DNA of 64,000 nt. Origin: Thalassotalea_B piscium_A (GTDB lineage Bacteria; Pseudomonadota; Gammaproteobacteria; Enterobacterales; Alteromonadaceae). Where the stretch lies: NCBI GenBank assembly GCA_049347715.1, contig CP186339.1:2356001-2420000 (forward strand). Direction: 5' to 3'. Positions 45,005-53,577 of this stretch are shown piece after piece (position 1 is the first letter of the stretch; every line of letters begins with the position of its first letter). Below the pieces are notes generated by a model, which was not told the origin of the DNA, ran no database searches, and worked only from the letters and a program-made list of their open reading frames with translations. The translations under genes and the position numbers were made by a program.

Positions 45005-46027
45005 CTATTGTGCGTTACATTCTACAAGGGCTTTCATACCTTGCGGATTATTGTCCATACTGGCGAAGGCACTACCTATATCAGCTAATGGACTCACTGA
45101 GCTGATAAAAGGAATTAAATCAATTTGACCTGAAGCAATTAATTGTATTGCCCAATCAAAGTCTTCAGCTTCATAAACACGTGCACCTAATAATTCTAAT
45201 TCTTTCCAAAAAAACTGAAATAAGTCGATTTCAGGTTTAACACTATGAATAGCCACCATAACAATTCGTCCACGACGACCAGCAATTTGCGTCATGGCGT
45301 CGATAGCAGGCTTAACGCCAGAAACTTCAAATACTACATCAGCACCTTTAGTTTCAGTCCATTCGTCTACATACGCGGCTAAATCTTGCTCTATTGGGTT
45401 AACTGCTTTAACGCCTAATTCGTCGGCAAAAGCACGACGGCTTTCGTTCGGCTCAGACACTAACACTTCAGCGCCAACACTTTTAGCAACAGCTGCAACT
45501 AATTGACCAATGGGACCACCACCTAAAACAACTACCTTTTCACCCGCTTTTAAACGTGAACGACGCACATCATGACAAGCTACTGATAAAGGTTCAACCA
45601 ATGCGCCTTGCTTTAAATCAACGCCAGCAGGTAATTTATGTAATGTACGTGCTTTAACTGTCCAACTTGACTGAAAAGCACCTGGGGTGTCAATTCCCAT
45701 AAATTTTAAGTTTTGACAAATATGCGTAAAACCAGCATTACATGTAGGACAATTGCCGCACCAGTCTAGAGGACGAACAACCACTTTATCACCTAAAGTA
45801 AAGCCTTCAACACCTTCACCTATTTCAGCAACAACACCTGAAATTTCGTGACCAATCGTTTGAGGAATAGACACTCGTTGATCCATCACACCATGATAAA
45901 TGTGCATGTCAGTACCACAAATACCTACATAGCCAACATTAAGTCGAACTTCACCTGCTTTAGGAGCATGTACTTCACCTGCAACTAAATCAAAACCTTT
46001 ATTACCAATATAACGAGCAGCAACCAT
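45005..46027 (-). CDS. Zinc-dependent medium-chain alcohol/polyol dehydrogenase
   Basis: 340 residues. Catalytic-zinc Cys in GICGTD, GHE motif, the structural-zinc knuckle CGNCPTCNAGFTHIC, and the NAD fold VVLGGGPIGQL. Resembles threonine/sorbitol-type and sugar-acid dehydrogenases. It probably oxidises a hydroxyl of a sugar acid before or after dehydration. RBS AAAGGT. 12 bp from the previous gene in the operon. Confidence 0.88.
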   Translation of the reverse strand: MVAARYIGNKGFDLVAGEVHAPKAGEVRLNVGYVGICGTDMHIYHGVMDQRVSIPQTIGHEISGVVAEIGEGVEGFTLGDKVVVRPLDWCGNCPTCNAGFTHICQNLKFMGIDTPGAFQSSWTVKARTLHKLPAGVDLKQGALVEPLSVACHDVRRSRLKAGEKVVVLGGGPIGQLVAAVAKSVGAEVLVSEPNESRRAFADELGVKAVNPIEQDLAAYVDEWTETKGADVVFEVSGVKPAIDAMTQIAGRRGRIVMVAIHSVKPEIDLFQFFWKELELLGARVYEAEDFDWAIQLIASGQIDLIPFISSVSPLADIGSAFASMDNNPQGMKALVECNAQ

Positions 46028-46038
46028 AATTTTTACCT

Positions 46039-47151
46039 TTAAGAATGTTTGACTAAATATGGGCTAAGTAAAGCATCGTCAAAAACAACACCTGTACCAG
46101 CCACATTTGGCGCAATTGCTCTTCCGTTTTCATCTAACCGAAGAGGATGTTTTGTATATTTATCAATTGGAAATGAATGTACTTCCAAATAGCCTGCGTG
46201 CGGCTGAGAAGCTAATAAAGAAACGTGGAGTTCATGCATACCATGACTACATAAAGGTAAGTTGTTTTCTTCTGCCAGCTTTGCAACTCGAAGAAAACCA
46301 GTAATTCCCCCAATATTAGAGGCATCTGGTTGTAAATAACTTAATTTAGCTTGCGCAATAGCGTAACCAAACTCATGTAGGGTATGAAGATTTTCTCCCA
46401 TAGCTAAACCAATATTAATATTGTCAGCTATTTCAGCAAATCCTAAATAATCATCTGGTATTGTCGGCTCTTCAAACCAAGTAATGTCATATTGTTCAAT
46501 GGCTTTACCAAAAACAATCGCTTGTTCAACCGACAACGCATAGTTAGCATCTACCATAAAGGTAATGTCAGGACCAATAAGTTCGCGCACTGCAGCCACG
46601 CGCTCAACATCTTCCAGATAGTTTGCTTTACCCACTTTAATTTTTACTGCGGTAAAGCCTGCATCTAAATAACTTTGAATATTACTTAGCAATTTGTCTT
46701 TTGAAAAATTAAGATCTATACCACCCGCATAACAAGCGCTTGTGGTATTCGCGCCACCTGCGACTTTCCATAAAGGTAAGTTTTGACGCTTACAACGAAT
46801 ATCCCACAACGCAATATCAACAGCAGACATAGCAAAACTGACTAAACCACCACGGCCGACATAATGTAAATGCCATTCCATTTCGTCCCAAACAGATTCT
46901 ATTTCGGAAGCATCTTTATTAAGTAACATCGGCTTATATTCATCTTCAAGTAATGAAAATATTGCACGACCGCCTTTACCTCCGGTATAGGTGTAACCTA
47001 CTCCTTCATAACCATCATTTGTGGTTATTTTAATTAAAATAAGTTCAAAATGCGTATGATCGCCATGTTTGGCATCAGCAAGCACTTCAGGCAAAGGGAC
47101 TTGATAGTATTCCACTTTCACTGAACTAATAAGGTTAGGATTTATTGTCAT
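46039..47151 (-). CDS. Enolase-superfamily (mandelate racemase group) sugar-acid dehydratase
   Basis: 370 residues from ATG 47151 (an in-frame TTG at 47172 is possible; Shine-Dalgarno weak in both cases). Barrel residues fit the family: KIKVGK (general base), VDAN, FEEP and GEN metal ligands, then the SHGMHELH histidine of the Asp-His dyad. The N-terminal capping domain has VGYTYTGGKGG. Related members dehydrate galactarate, L-talarate, L-fuconate or other aldonates. First gene of the operon; exact substrate unknown. Confidence 0.85.
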   Translation of the reverse strand: MTINPNLISSVKVEYYQVPLPEVLADAKHGDHTHFELILIKITTNDGYEGVGYTYTGGKGGRAIFSLLEDEYKPMLLNKDASEIESVWDEMEWHLHYVGRGGLVSFAMSAVDIALWDIRCKRQNLPLWKVAGGANTTSACYAGGIDLNFSKDKLLSNIQSYLDAGFTAVKIKVGKANYLEDVERVAAVRELIGPDITFMVDANYALSVEQAIVFGKAIEQYDITWFEEPTIPDDYLGFAEIADNINIGLAMGENLHTLHEFGYAIAQAKLSYLQPDASNIGGITGFLRVAKLAEENNLPLCSHGMHELHVSLLASQPHAGYLEVHSFPIDKYTKHPLRLDENGRAIAPNVAGTGVVFDDALLSPYLVKHS

Positions 47152-47186
47152 TTTCACATTAACACCAGGCAACTAAATACAGTTTA

Positions 47187-47201
47187 TTGTTAACAATCTA
47201 C
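47187..47201. promoter_or_regulatory. Shared palindromic operator candidate (TTGTTAACAA + TCTAC)
   Basis: Identical over 15 bp to 42448-42462, 36-50 bp upstream of the dehydratase start. Candidate binding site for a regulator of the locus, perhaps the IclR protein. Confidence 0.5.
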
Positions 47202-47312
47202 ATGTTGATATGCAATTTGTAAAGAAAATAAATGAAATATTATGAGAAAATATCAAGGTATAAATTGAGGATAATAAAGCGTTCGCCGTTATTTAGGCTG
47301 TTATATATTGAC

Positions 47313-47347
47313 AAAAAAACGCCTGATAATTTTTGTATTAACAGGCG
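47313..47347 (-). terminator. Terminator after the PhyH-type dioxygenase gene
   Basis: Stem CGCCTG/CAGGCG (47320-47325, 47342-47347) with a 7-A run on its left, a T tail on the minus strand. It separates this transcript from the dehydratase operon. Confidence 0.8.
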
Positions 47348-47359
47348 CTATAATAGTGC

Positions 47360-48124
47360 TTACTGTGCTTTCCAGTTCAAGATCGCATCATCATCTACTT
47401 TATTTAAAGGCCTATATTTTAGCGAATTTTCTTTAAACGGCTTAGCGCTTTCTGCGCAGTATGCCGGTATCATCACCCAACGAGGCTCACTTGATTTATT
47501 TTGGTTCGATTTATGTAATAAATTGCAATGGAAAAATAAGGTATCGCCAGGATCTAGCTCTACTTTCACCAGTTCATGATGCTTTAATGCTTCTTCGACA
47601 AACTCCATGTCTGCCCCTTTCTGATCACCTGTTTTATCGTGGTTTATGCGACCAATGTGATGAGAACCTTTTAATACTTCTAAACAACCATTCTCTTCAG
47701 TTGCTTTATTTATCGCAATCATGCAACTCACAAGTTTAGGGTATAAATGATAGTTATCGGTAGCCCAATAACCATAATCCTGATGCCATTCCCATGCTCC
47801 CCCTACGTAGGGTTCTTTCATCATTATTTTAGACGTTGTATGAAAAACCGGTTCCCCTAAAATAGCTTCTACTGAATCGGCTAAACGTCGTCCACGAGAG
47901 AACATTGAATAAAAGTCATCACCTAACTCTTGCCATAAACACACTTTACTTACTGTCCCAGAGGAGTCTTTTTTATCCCATGCTCGATCATAAAGAGAGT
48001 CATCATTAAATGCCTTATCTTGCAAAAGTTTGATTTCTTCTGGGCTATAGTAACCTTTAGCAATAACGTACCCGTCACGATGAAAGTTCTCTATTTGTTC
48101 TGAGTTTAAAAGACGTTTAGTCAT
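47360..48124 (-). CDS. PhyH-family Fe(II)/2-oxoglutarate dioxygenase
   Basis: 254 residues. The iron triad is visible: HQD in WEWHQDYGYW (H and D) and the distal H in LFFHCNLLHKSN, followed by EPRWVMIPAY with the 2-oxoglutarate arginine. The family hydroxylates lipids, sugars, osmolytes or nucleotides. RBS AAGGA. Directly divergent from the IclR gene and next to the sugar-acid operon, so it probably performs an oxidative step on the same compound, such as removing a methyl or halogen-like substituent. That last point is inference. Confidence 0.85.
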   Translation of the reverse strand: MTKRLLNSEQIENFHRDGYVIAKGYYSPEEIKLLQDKAFNDDSLYDRAWDKKDSSGTVSKVCLWQELGDDFYSMFSRGRRLADSVEAILGEPVFHTTSKIMMKEPYVGGAWEWHQDYGYWATDNYHLYPKLVSCMIAINKATEENGCLEVLKGSHHIGRINHDKTGDQKGADMEFVEEALKHHELVKVELDPGDTLFFHCNLLHKSNQNKSSEPRWVMIPAYCAESAKPFKENSLKYRPLNKVDDDAILNWKAQ

Positions 48125-48172
48125 AACAATTCCTTAATATATGCAGTAATCAGAAGTAGAATGCCATATACT

Positions 48173-48205
48173 ATTCATATACGAATAATACATTCATATT
48201 TGAAT
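48173..48205. promoter_or_regulatory. Pair of ATTCATAT..GAAT operators between PhyH and IclR genes
   Basis: ATTCATATACGAAT (48173-48186) and ATTCATATTTGAAT (48192-48205) are two near-identical dyads, start to start 19 bp, in the divergent promoter region. The second is a perfect palindrome in its ATTC/GAAT ends. Probably an operator for the IclR regulator. A TTGTCAACAA dyad follows at 48233-48242. Confidence 0.6.
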
Positions 48206-48232
48206 TGAATTTACTCTTAATGAATGTACATT

Positions 48233-48242
48233 GTCAACAATA
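48233..48242. promoter_or_regulatory. TTGTCAACAA dyad
   Basis: One base different from the TTGTTAACAA at 42448 and 47187, identical to that at 56600. Located in the PhyH/IclR divergent promoter. Confidence 0.45.
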
Positions 48243-48316
48243 ATTTATTAACAAGCACTATGTTTAATCCTATAAGATTGATAATATATTCTTAGATTAT
48301 TTTAAGGACCTAAAAA

Positions 48317-49096
48317 TTGACTAATAAACAACTATTTACAGAAAAAAATAAATATGCGGTACCTGCGCTTGATAAAGCATTAGATGTACTTGAATTTTTA
48401 GCTACACAAGATAGTCCTAAATCTCAAAGTGAAATAGCGACAGCTTTGAAACGAAGTGCTAATGAAATTTATCGAATATTAGTGAATTTAGAAAGTAGAG
48501 GTTACTTATTCAGAGATGAATCAGGCAAGTATAAAGCCTCATTAAAAATATATAATTTATCTCGACGAATATCCCCTATAGATCAAATGCGACAATGTGC
48601 TTTGCCTCATATGGAAGATCTTGCGGTAAACACAGGACAGTCATGTCATTTGAGTATGTTATACCAAAGTCAGACTATGGTGATTGTACAGGCAAGAAGT
48701 CATAAGGCGATTTCAATTAATATTTCTGAAGGGGTTACCTTTTCAACCACTTCTACTAATGCCGGTCTTGTATTACTAGCTAATAGCAGTGATGTTGTAA
48801 GAGAGATGATTTTAGTTAGAGATCAGCATTTTAATGCAAAATCAGATCAACAGAAAAAGCAGTTGCTCTCGCAATTAAATGATATCAAAGAAAGCGGTTA
48901 TTATATGGCGGAAAGTAACCTCTATGAAGGTGTTTATGATTATGTTGCGCTTATCGGTCAACCTGAAGGTGCAGTGATCGCAGCCCTTGCAATTTCATCT
49001 TTAAAAACACAGACCAATGCAGAAATGAATAAGACAGAATTAATCAACCAATTAAAGCAAACCGCTGATAAAATTACTCACCAACTTAGTTGTTAA
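48317..49096 (+). CDS. IclR-family transcriptional regulator
   Basis: 259 residues. TTG start at 48317, 8 bp after AAGGA. N-terminal winged helix (PALDKALDVLEFLATQDSPKS..SEIATALKRSANEIYRILVNLESRGYL) and a C-terminal effector domain with LPHMEDLAVNTGQSCHL. IclR proteins bind organic acids and control catabolic operons; KdgR, which controls uronate pathways, is of this family. Divergent from PhyH and next to the sugar-acid operon, it most probably regulates both. No autoregulation shown beyond the operator pair. Confidence 0.9.
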   Translation: MTNKQLFTEKNKYAVPALDKALDVLEFLATQDSPKSQSEIATALKRSANEIYRILVNLESRGYLFRDESGKYKASLKIYNLSRRISPIDQMRQCALPHMEDLAVNTGQSCHLSMLYQSQTMVIVQARSHKAISINISEGVTFSTTSTNAGLVLLANSSDVVREMILVRDQHFNAKSDQQKKQLLSQLNDIKESGYYMAESNLYEGVYDYVALIGQPEGAVIAALAISSLKTQTNAEMNKTELINQLKQTADKITHQLSC

Positions 49097-49140
49097 AAAC
49101 CCCAAATCAGCGCTTATTCACTGCGATAGAAAAAGAGAAG

Positions 49141-49998
49141 CTAGCTTCTATTTTTTACGTCAATACGATATTTATAAGGTGTGGTATTAAATTGTTTTTT
49201 AAATTGTGCAATAAAATGTGACGGGCTCGAAAAATTAAGTTCATAGCTAATATCAGTGACAGATTGTTCTGTTTGGCTAATCAATCTTGCTGCACTATAC
49301 AGTTTATGTCGCAAACTATATTCAGAAAAATTACAGCGAAAAATACGTTTAAACATTCTGGAAAAATGTGATGGTGACACGTGACATAAAGCGGCGGCTT
49401 CTGTTAAGGTCAATTCTACCGCTTCACTCTGACGAAAAAGATCAATAGCAGGTGACAGCTTTTCATAGCCAACACTCGATGCAATTGGCACACTATTAGG
49501 CGACTTTACTGGGCTAGCATGCTCTGCAATCCATAAAATAAGTAATCTGAGCAAAGTAAGGCTTTTACCACTTAGTGGATTTTCTTGATAACACTCATGT
49601 AACCACTTTACTTGTAATTGAACAATTTCAATGTCTTTCGGTTGTAATCGTAATTGCTGTCCCTGTTGAAATAACGAACTCACTTTTTCCATTTCAGGTT
49701 CATTAAATAATTTAGGTAAAAATTGCACAATATACCAAGATTTTGGCCGGTCACTTAATTCAAAGTCGTGGGTTTCAAGGGCAGGAGTAAACACGATATC
49801 ATTATCTAATAACGACGACTCTCCTTGATTATAATAATAACAACCATCTATTTGCTCGAAGATAATAAATTCATGCACTTCATGGAAGTGCATAAAACAA
49901 GAATATGAGTCTTCTTCTTTGTATTCCACTTTATGAATTTCGAATTGATAACTCTCTTCAATACAAAATGGTTCGCAATAAACTTGCGTTTTTCCCAT
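49141..49998 (-). CDS. AraC-family transcriptional regulator
   Basis: 285 residues from ATG 49998 (GGTGA 5 bp upstream); the frame extends to 50010. N-terminal cupin-like sensor (HFHEVHEFIIFEQIDGC) and a C-terminal double helix-turn-helix: LTLTEAAALCHVSPSHFSRMFKR and QSVTDISYELNFSSPSHFIAQFKKQFNTTPYKYR. Likely senses a sugar and activates the neighbouring symporter or dehydratase operon. Divergent from the symporter gene. Confidence 0.9.
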   Translation of the reverse strand: MGKTQVYCEPFCIEESYQFEIHKVEYKEEDSYSCFMHFHEVHEFIIFEQIDGCYYYNQGESSLLDNDIVFTPALETHDFELSDRPKSWYIVQFLPKLFNEPEMEKVSSLFQQGQQLRLQPKDIEIVQLQVKWLHECYQENPLSGKSLTLLRLLILWIAEHASPVKSPNSVPIASSVGYEKLSPAIDLFRQSEAVELTLTEAAALCHVSPSHFSRMFKRIFRCNFSEYSLRHKLYSAARLISQTEQSVTDISYELNFSSPSHFIAQFKKQFNTTPYKYRIDVKNRS

Positions 49999-50235
49999 CT
50001 GAATCACCACATATTTATAACATTAATAATATAATTACCACAAACAACTCCTAATAAAAAGCAAATATTTGATACTTTTTGAAGCTTAACTATTAGTTCT
50101 TTATTTATATTAATGCTCAAATTAAATTCGGGTAAAATACAATAAATGATCAACACTTTTCGAAAACATAAAAATAAACAAGTCATAAGGTTAAAATAAG
50201 ACCTTCACTTATAACTATAATAAAAGGTATATAAA

Positions 50236-51798
50236 ATGAAATTGGAACAACTCGATTTTACTGTATTTATAGCCTATGTTATCGGGCTTTTATGCATTGC
50301 GCTTTGGATATCGCGTAATGATCACAAAGGCGACCGAAATACAGAGGACTATTTTCTTGCGAGTAAATCACTTCCTTGGTGGGCAATTGGGGCATCGCTC
50401 ATCGCATCAAATATTTCCGCTGAGCAAATTATCGGAATGTCAGGTTCAGGCTATGCAATTGGTTTGGCCATTGCGTCTTACGAATGGATGGCTGCAATAA
50501 CCTTAATACTGGTGGGTAAGTATTTATTGCCTATCTTATTAAAAAATAAAATTTTTACTATGCCTCAGTACCTTGAACAACGGTTTGATAGCCGAGTAAA
50601 AACTACCCTCGCCTTATTTTGGCTAGCCGTATTTATATTTGTAAATTTAACGTCAGTGCTCTGGTTAGGAGGCCTTGCTATTCAAACTGTCGCTGGTGTC
50701 GATTGGATGTTTGGCATGATATTCCTTGCCGTATTCTCGGTTGCATATTCTCTTTATGGTGGTTTAAAAGCCGTTGCTTACACCGATATTATTCAAGTTG
50801 TTCTACTCGTTTTTGGTGGTCTCTTTTTAAGTTATTTAGCGTTAGATACCATTGCTGAGGGAGATGGTTTTATCCATGGTTTTAACATTTTAACTGAAAA
50901 ACTGCCTGACCATTTTGATATGATTTTATCCAGCGATAATCCTAACTATATGAGCTTACCTGGTATTTCTGTATTGATAGGTGGTTTATGGGTAATGAAT
51001 ATTGGTTATTGGGGATTCAATCAATACATTATTCAAAGAGCATTAGCTGCAAAGAGTGTTCAAGAAGCACAAAAAGGAATTGTTTTTGCTGCCTATTTGA
51101 AATTATTAATGCCAATTATCGTTGTACTACCGGGGATTGCCGCATTGATCTTATATCCAAACCTGACGGCTCCTGATCAAGCATATCCCTCAATGATGGG
51201 ATTAATGCCTGTAGGCATTAAAGGTTTAGTTTTTGCTGCGTTAGTTGCTGCAATAGTGTCTTCGCTTGCCTCAATGACCAATAGTATTTCAACCATTTTT
51301 ACTATGGATATTTACAAAAACATTAAACCCAACAAAAGCCAACGCCATTATGTACATATAGGACGAATAGCAACGCTTGCTTCTCTTTGTATTGCCCTGA
51401 TAACGGCAGAGCCTTTATTAGGTAAGTTAGATCAAGCCTTTCAGTATATTCAAGAGTTTACCGGATTATTCTCACCTGGTATTACTGCTATCTTTTTAAT
51501 GGGTATGTTTTGGAAACGAACAACCTCTACAGGCGCATTATCAGCCGCTATTGGCTCAGCTATATTCTCAGTTGCATTTAAATTTTTATGGCCAGAATTA
51601 CCGTTTATGGACCGTATTGGTTTAGTCTTTTTGCTGTGTATTGCATTATCTGTGTTTGTCTCTCTAATGGGCAAAAGCCCAGAAAATGACAGCTCAGTAG
51701 ACCTTAGCGAAATCAGCTTTAATACTGAACGTAACTTTAATATTTCTGCAATAGGTATCGTTATCATACTGGTAATACTTTACGGCACTTGGTGGTAA
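50236..51798 (+). CDS. Sodium/solute symporter (SSS/SGLT type)
   Basis: 520 residues with about 14 membrane helices. GASLIASNISAEQIIGMSGSGYA is the SLC5-like core motif, and the FVNLTSVLWLGGLAIQ segment and the FTGLFSPGITAIFLMG end match glucose/sugar symporters. Imports the monosaccharide or sugar acid that the operon degrades. RBS AAAGG. Divergent from the AraC gene. Confidence 0.92.
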   Translation: MKLEQLDFTVFIAYVIGLLCIALWISRNDHKGDRNTEDYFLASKSLPWWAIGASLIASNISAEQIIGMSGSGYAIGLAIASYEWMAAITLILVGKYLLPILLKNKIFTMPQYLEQRFDSRVKTTLALFWLAVFIFVNLTSVLWLGGLAIQTVAGVDWMFGMIFLAVFSVAYSLYGGLKAVAYTDIIQVVLLVFGGLFLSYLALDTIAEGDGFIHGFNILTEKLPDHFDMILSSDNPNYMSLPGISVLIGGLWVMNIGYWGFNQYIIQRALAAKSVQEAQKGIVFAAYLKLLMPIIVVLPGIAALILYPNLTAPDQAYPSMMGLMPVGIKGLVFAALVAAIVSSLASMTNSISTIFTMDIYKNIKPNKSQRHYVHIGRIATLASLCIALITAEPLLGKLDQAFQYIQEFTGLFSPGITAIFLMGMFWKRTTSTGALSAAIGSAIFSVAFKFLWPELPFMDRIGLVFLLCIALSVFVSLMGKSPENDSSVDLSEISFNTERNFNISAIGIVIILVILYGTWW

Positions 51799-51844
51799 TA
51801 CTTTAATCATTCAAGGCAAGTGTTCAAATGAAGACTTGCCTTGA

Positions 51845-52750
51845 TTAGCCGTATTTATTTTGGTTGGCAAGGGCTTTATGGGCGTTCTCTATAATAGCGT
51901 TAGACAAGGCTTTAAACGCCCCTTTTAATAATATCCAGTGATGCCAATAAAGGGTTCTTGTTAATGTATAATCTGGCAATAAATTGATTAATTCGCCTGA
52001 AAGTAACTCCTCTTGAACCTGTAATATTGGCACTAAACAATAAGCTAAACCCTGTTTAGAAAAATCAACAAATGTCTCTGATGAACGTACAGTATGGCAA
52101 GGGTAACTTCCCATTTTTAATCCATATTCTTGTTCGAGATATTTAATATGCATATCATCTTTCGGATCAAAAACAATAGTAGGAGCTTTTTGTAAGCTCT
52201 CTTTGTTAATCCCGTTTGCAAAATACTTTTCACTAAATGTTTTTGAGGCAACAAGTATGTATTCCATGTCGCCTAATTTATCAAAAGTACAGCCGGGTAA
52301 CGCTTTATTTAACGTACTTACGGCACCAAAAACCTCACCTTTTTGTAAAAAGTTAATGGTACGGTCTTCGTTTGCAAGGAATAAATTAAATTCCAGCTCA
52401 TACTGATCAGAAACATGCGTTAAAGCATTGGTTAACCAAGTGGCAAGACTATCAGCGTTACATGCTAACTTGACATGAATAAGCTGATTTTTATTATCTG
52501 CGTGAATATCAGGTAGTACATCTTGCTCTAATAACTGTACTTGCTGGTAATGCGATAATAATTTTTGTCCGATACGCGTAACTCGAATAGGTTGACTACG
52601 AATAACTACTGGCTGACCAATAGCTTGTTCCAACAATTTTATACGCTGAGACACGGCAGATTGAGTGATACATAATTCATTTGCGGCTTTTTCAAAACTT
52701 TGTTGCGCAATCAAAACACTGAGAGCGTGGAGTTGCTTATAATCAAGCAT
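51845..52750 (-). CDS. argP: ArgP-like LysR regulator
   Basis: 301 residues from ATG 52750; an upstream TTG at 52768 is less likely. DYKQLHALSVLIAQQSFEKAANELCITQSAVSQRIKLLEQ (shown in part: FEKAANELCITQSAVSQR) matches ArgP/IciA. Divergent from the ArgO exporter gene, the same arrangement as in E. coli. ArgP senses arginine/lysine and activates argO. Confidence 0.85.
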   Translation of the reverse strand: MLDYKQLHALSVLIAQQSFEKAANELCITQSAVSQRIKLLEQAIGQPVVIRSQPIRVTRIGQKLLSHYQQVQLLEQDVLPDIHADNKNQLIHVKLACNADSLATWLTNALTHVSDQYELEFNLFLANEDRTINFLQKGEVFGAVSTLNKALPGCTFDKLGDMEYILVASKTFSEKYFANGINKESLQKAPTIVFDPKDDMHIKYLEQEYGLKMGSYPCHTVRSSETFVDFSKQGLAYCLVPILQVQEELLSGELINLLPDYTLTRTLYWHHWILLKGAFKALSNAIIENAHKALANQNKYG

Positions 52751-52844
52751 ATTAGAATAACTTATCAAGCATTAAATATATTAATTATATTTATAACAGA
52801 AAAAAGAGTAAATTAAATGAAAATTTTTAAGGAACACTGAAATA

Positions 52845-53480
52845 ATGATTTCACCACTTTTTCAAGGGTTTTTCTTAGGGGCAAGTATGATACTTCCCAT
52901 AGGCGCTCAGAACTCTCATATTTTAAATCATGGAATTAAAAAAAATCATCATATGCTAGCCGCTACCGTTTGTATGCTATGTGATGTAATTTTAATTGGT
53001 TTAGGGATATTTGGTGGTGCCAAGCTAATTTCTAGTTCCCCTCTGGTATTTACTTTGATCACTTGGGGCGGCATTCTATTTTTACTAACCTATGCCATGC
53101 TTTCTTTTAAAAGTGCTTGGCAAATAAACGCTCACAATAGTCTCACTTCGAGTAATGACGAGCCAAGTGCATTAACCTCAAAAAGTAAAAACAAGTTAGC
53201 TGTGTTAACCACTACGCTTGCTATCACCTTGCTTAATCCGCATGTATATTTAGATACCGTAATGGTTCTGGGTAGTGTTGGAGGACAATTTGCAGGGCAT
53301 GAAAAAATTGCTTTTGCCGTTGGGACTATGCTCGCCTCAGTTATTTGGTTCTATAGTTTAGCGGGTGCTGCGGCAAAGCTTTCCCCGTGGTTAAATCAAC
53401 CTAAGGTACAACAAGTCATAGATATAATCGTTGGTATAGTAATGTGTTTCATTGGCTATTCCCTTTTCCTCAGCCTTTAA
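52845..53480 (+). CDS. argO: LysE/ArgO-family amino-acid exporter
   Basis: 211 residues, six membrane helices. GASMILPIGAQNSHILNHGI, the CMLCDVILIGLGIFGGA helix, LLNPHVYLDTVMVLGSVGGQ and the C-terminal VGIVMCFIGYSL agree closely with ArgO. Exports arginine and analogues. RBS AAGGA. Divergent with the ArgP gene. Confidence 0.9.
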   Translation: MISPLFQGFFLGASMILPIGAQNSHILNHGIKKNHHMLAATVCMLCDVILIGLGIFGGAKLISSSPLVFTLITWGGILFLLTYAMLSFKSAWQINAHNSLTSSNDEPSALTSKSKNKLAVLTTTLAITLLNPHVYLDTVMVLGSVGGQFAGHEKIAFAVGTMLASVIWFYSLAGAAAKLSPWLNQPKVQQVIDIIVGIVMCFIGYSLFLSL

Positions 53481-53502
53481 ATATCCACGTTGTGATAGGC
53501 AT

Positions 53503-53540
53503 AAAAAAAGTGCTCTTATAAGAAACAAGAGCACTTTATT
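53503..53540. terminator. Bidirectional terminator between argO and a receptor gene
   Basis: A 10-bp perfect stem AAGTGCTCTT / AAGAGCACTT (53508-53517, 53527-53536) with A-rich DNA on the left and T-rich on the right. Serves the convergent argO (+) and receptor (-) transcripts. Confidence 0.85.
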
Positions 53541-53577
53541 AACCGTTATAACCGTTTACTAATACCTCTGTTTATAT

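Noticed and set aside
47313..47347. Hairpin with CGCCTG...CAGGCG that recalls an attC core arm
   Set aside because: It is a short terminator stem with a T tail and has no GTTRRRY cores; resemblance is chance.
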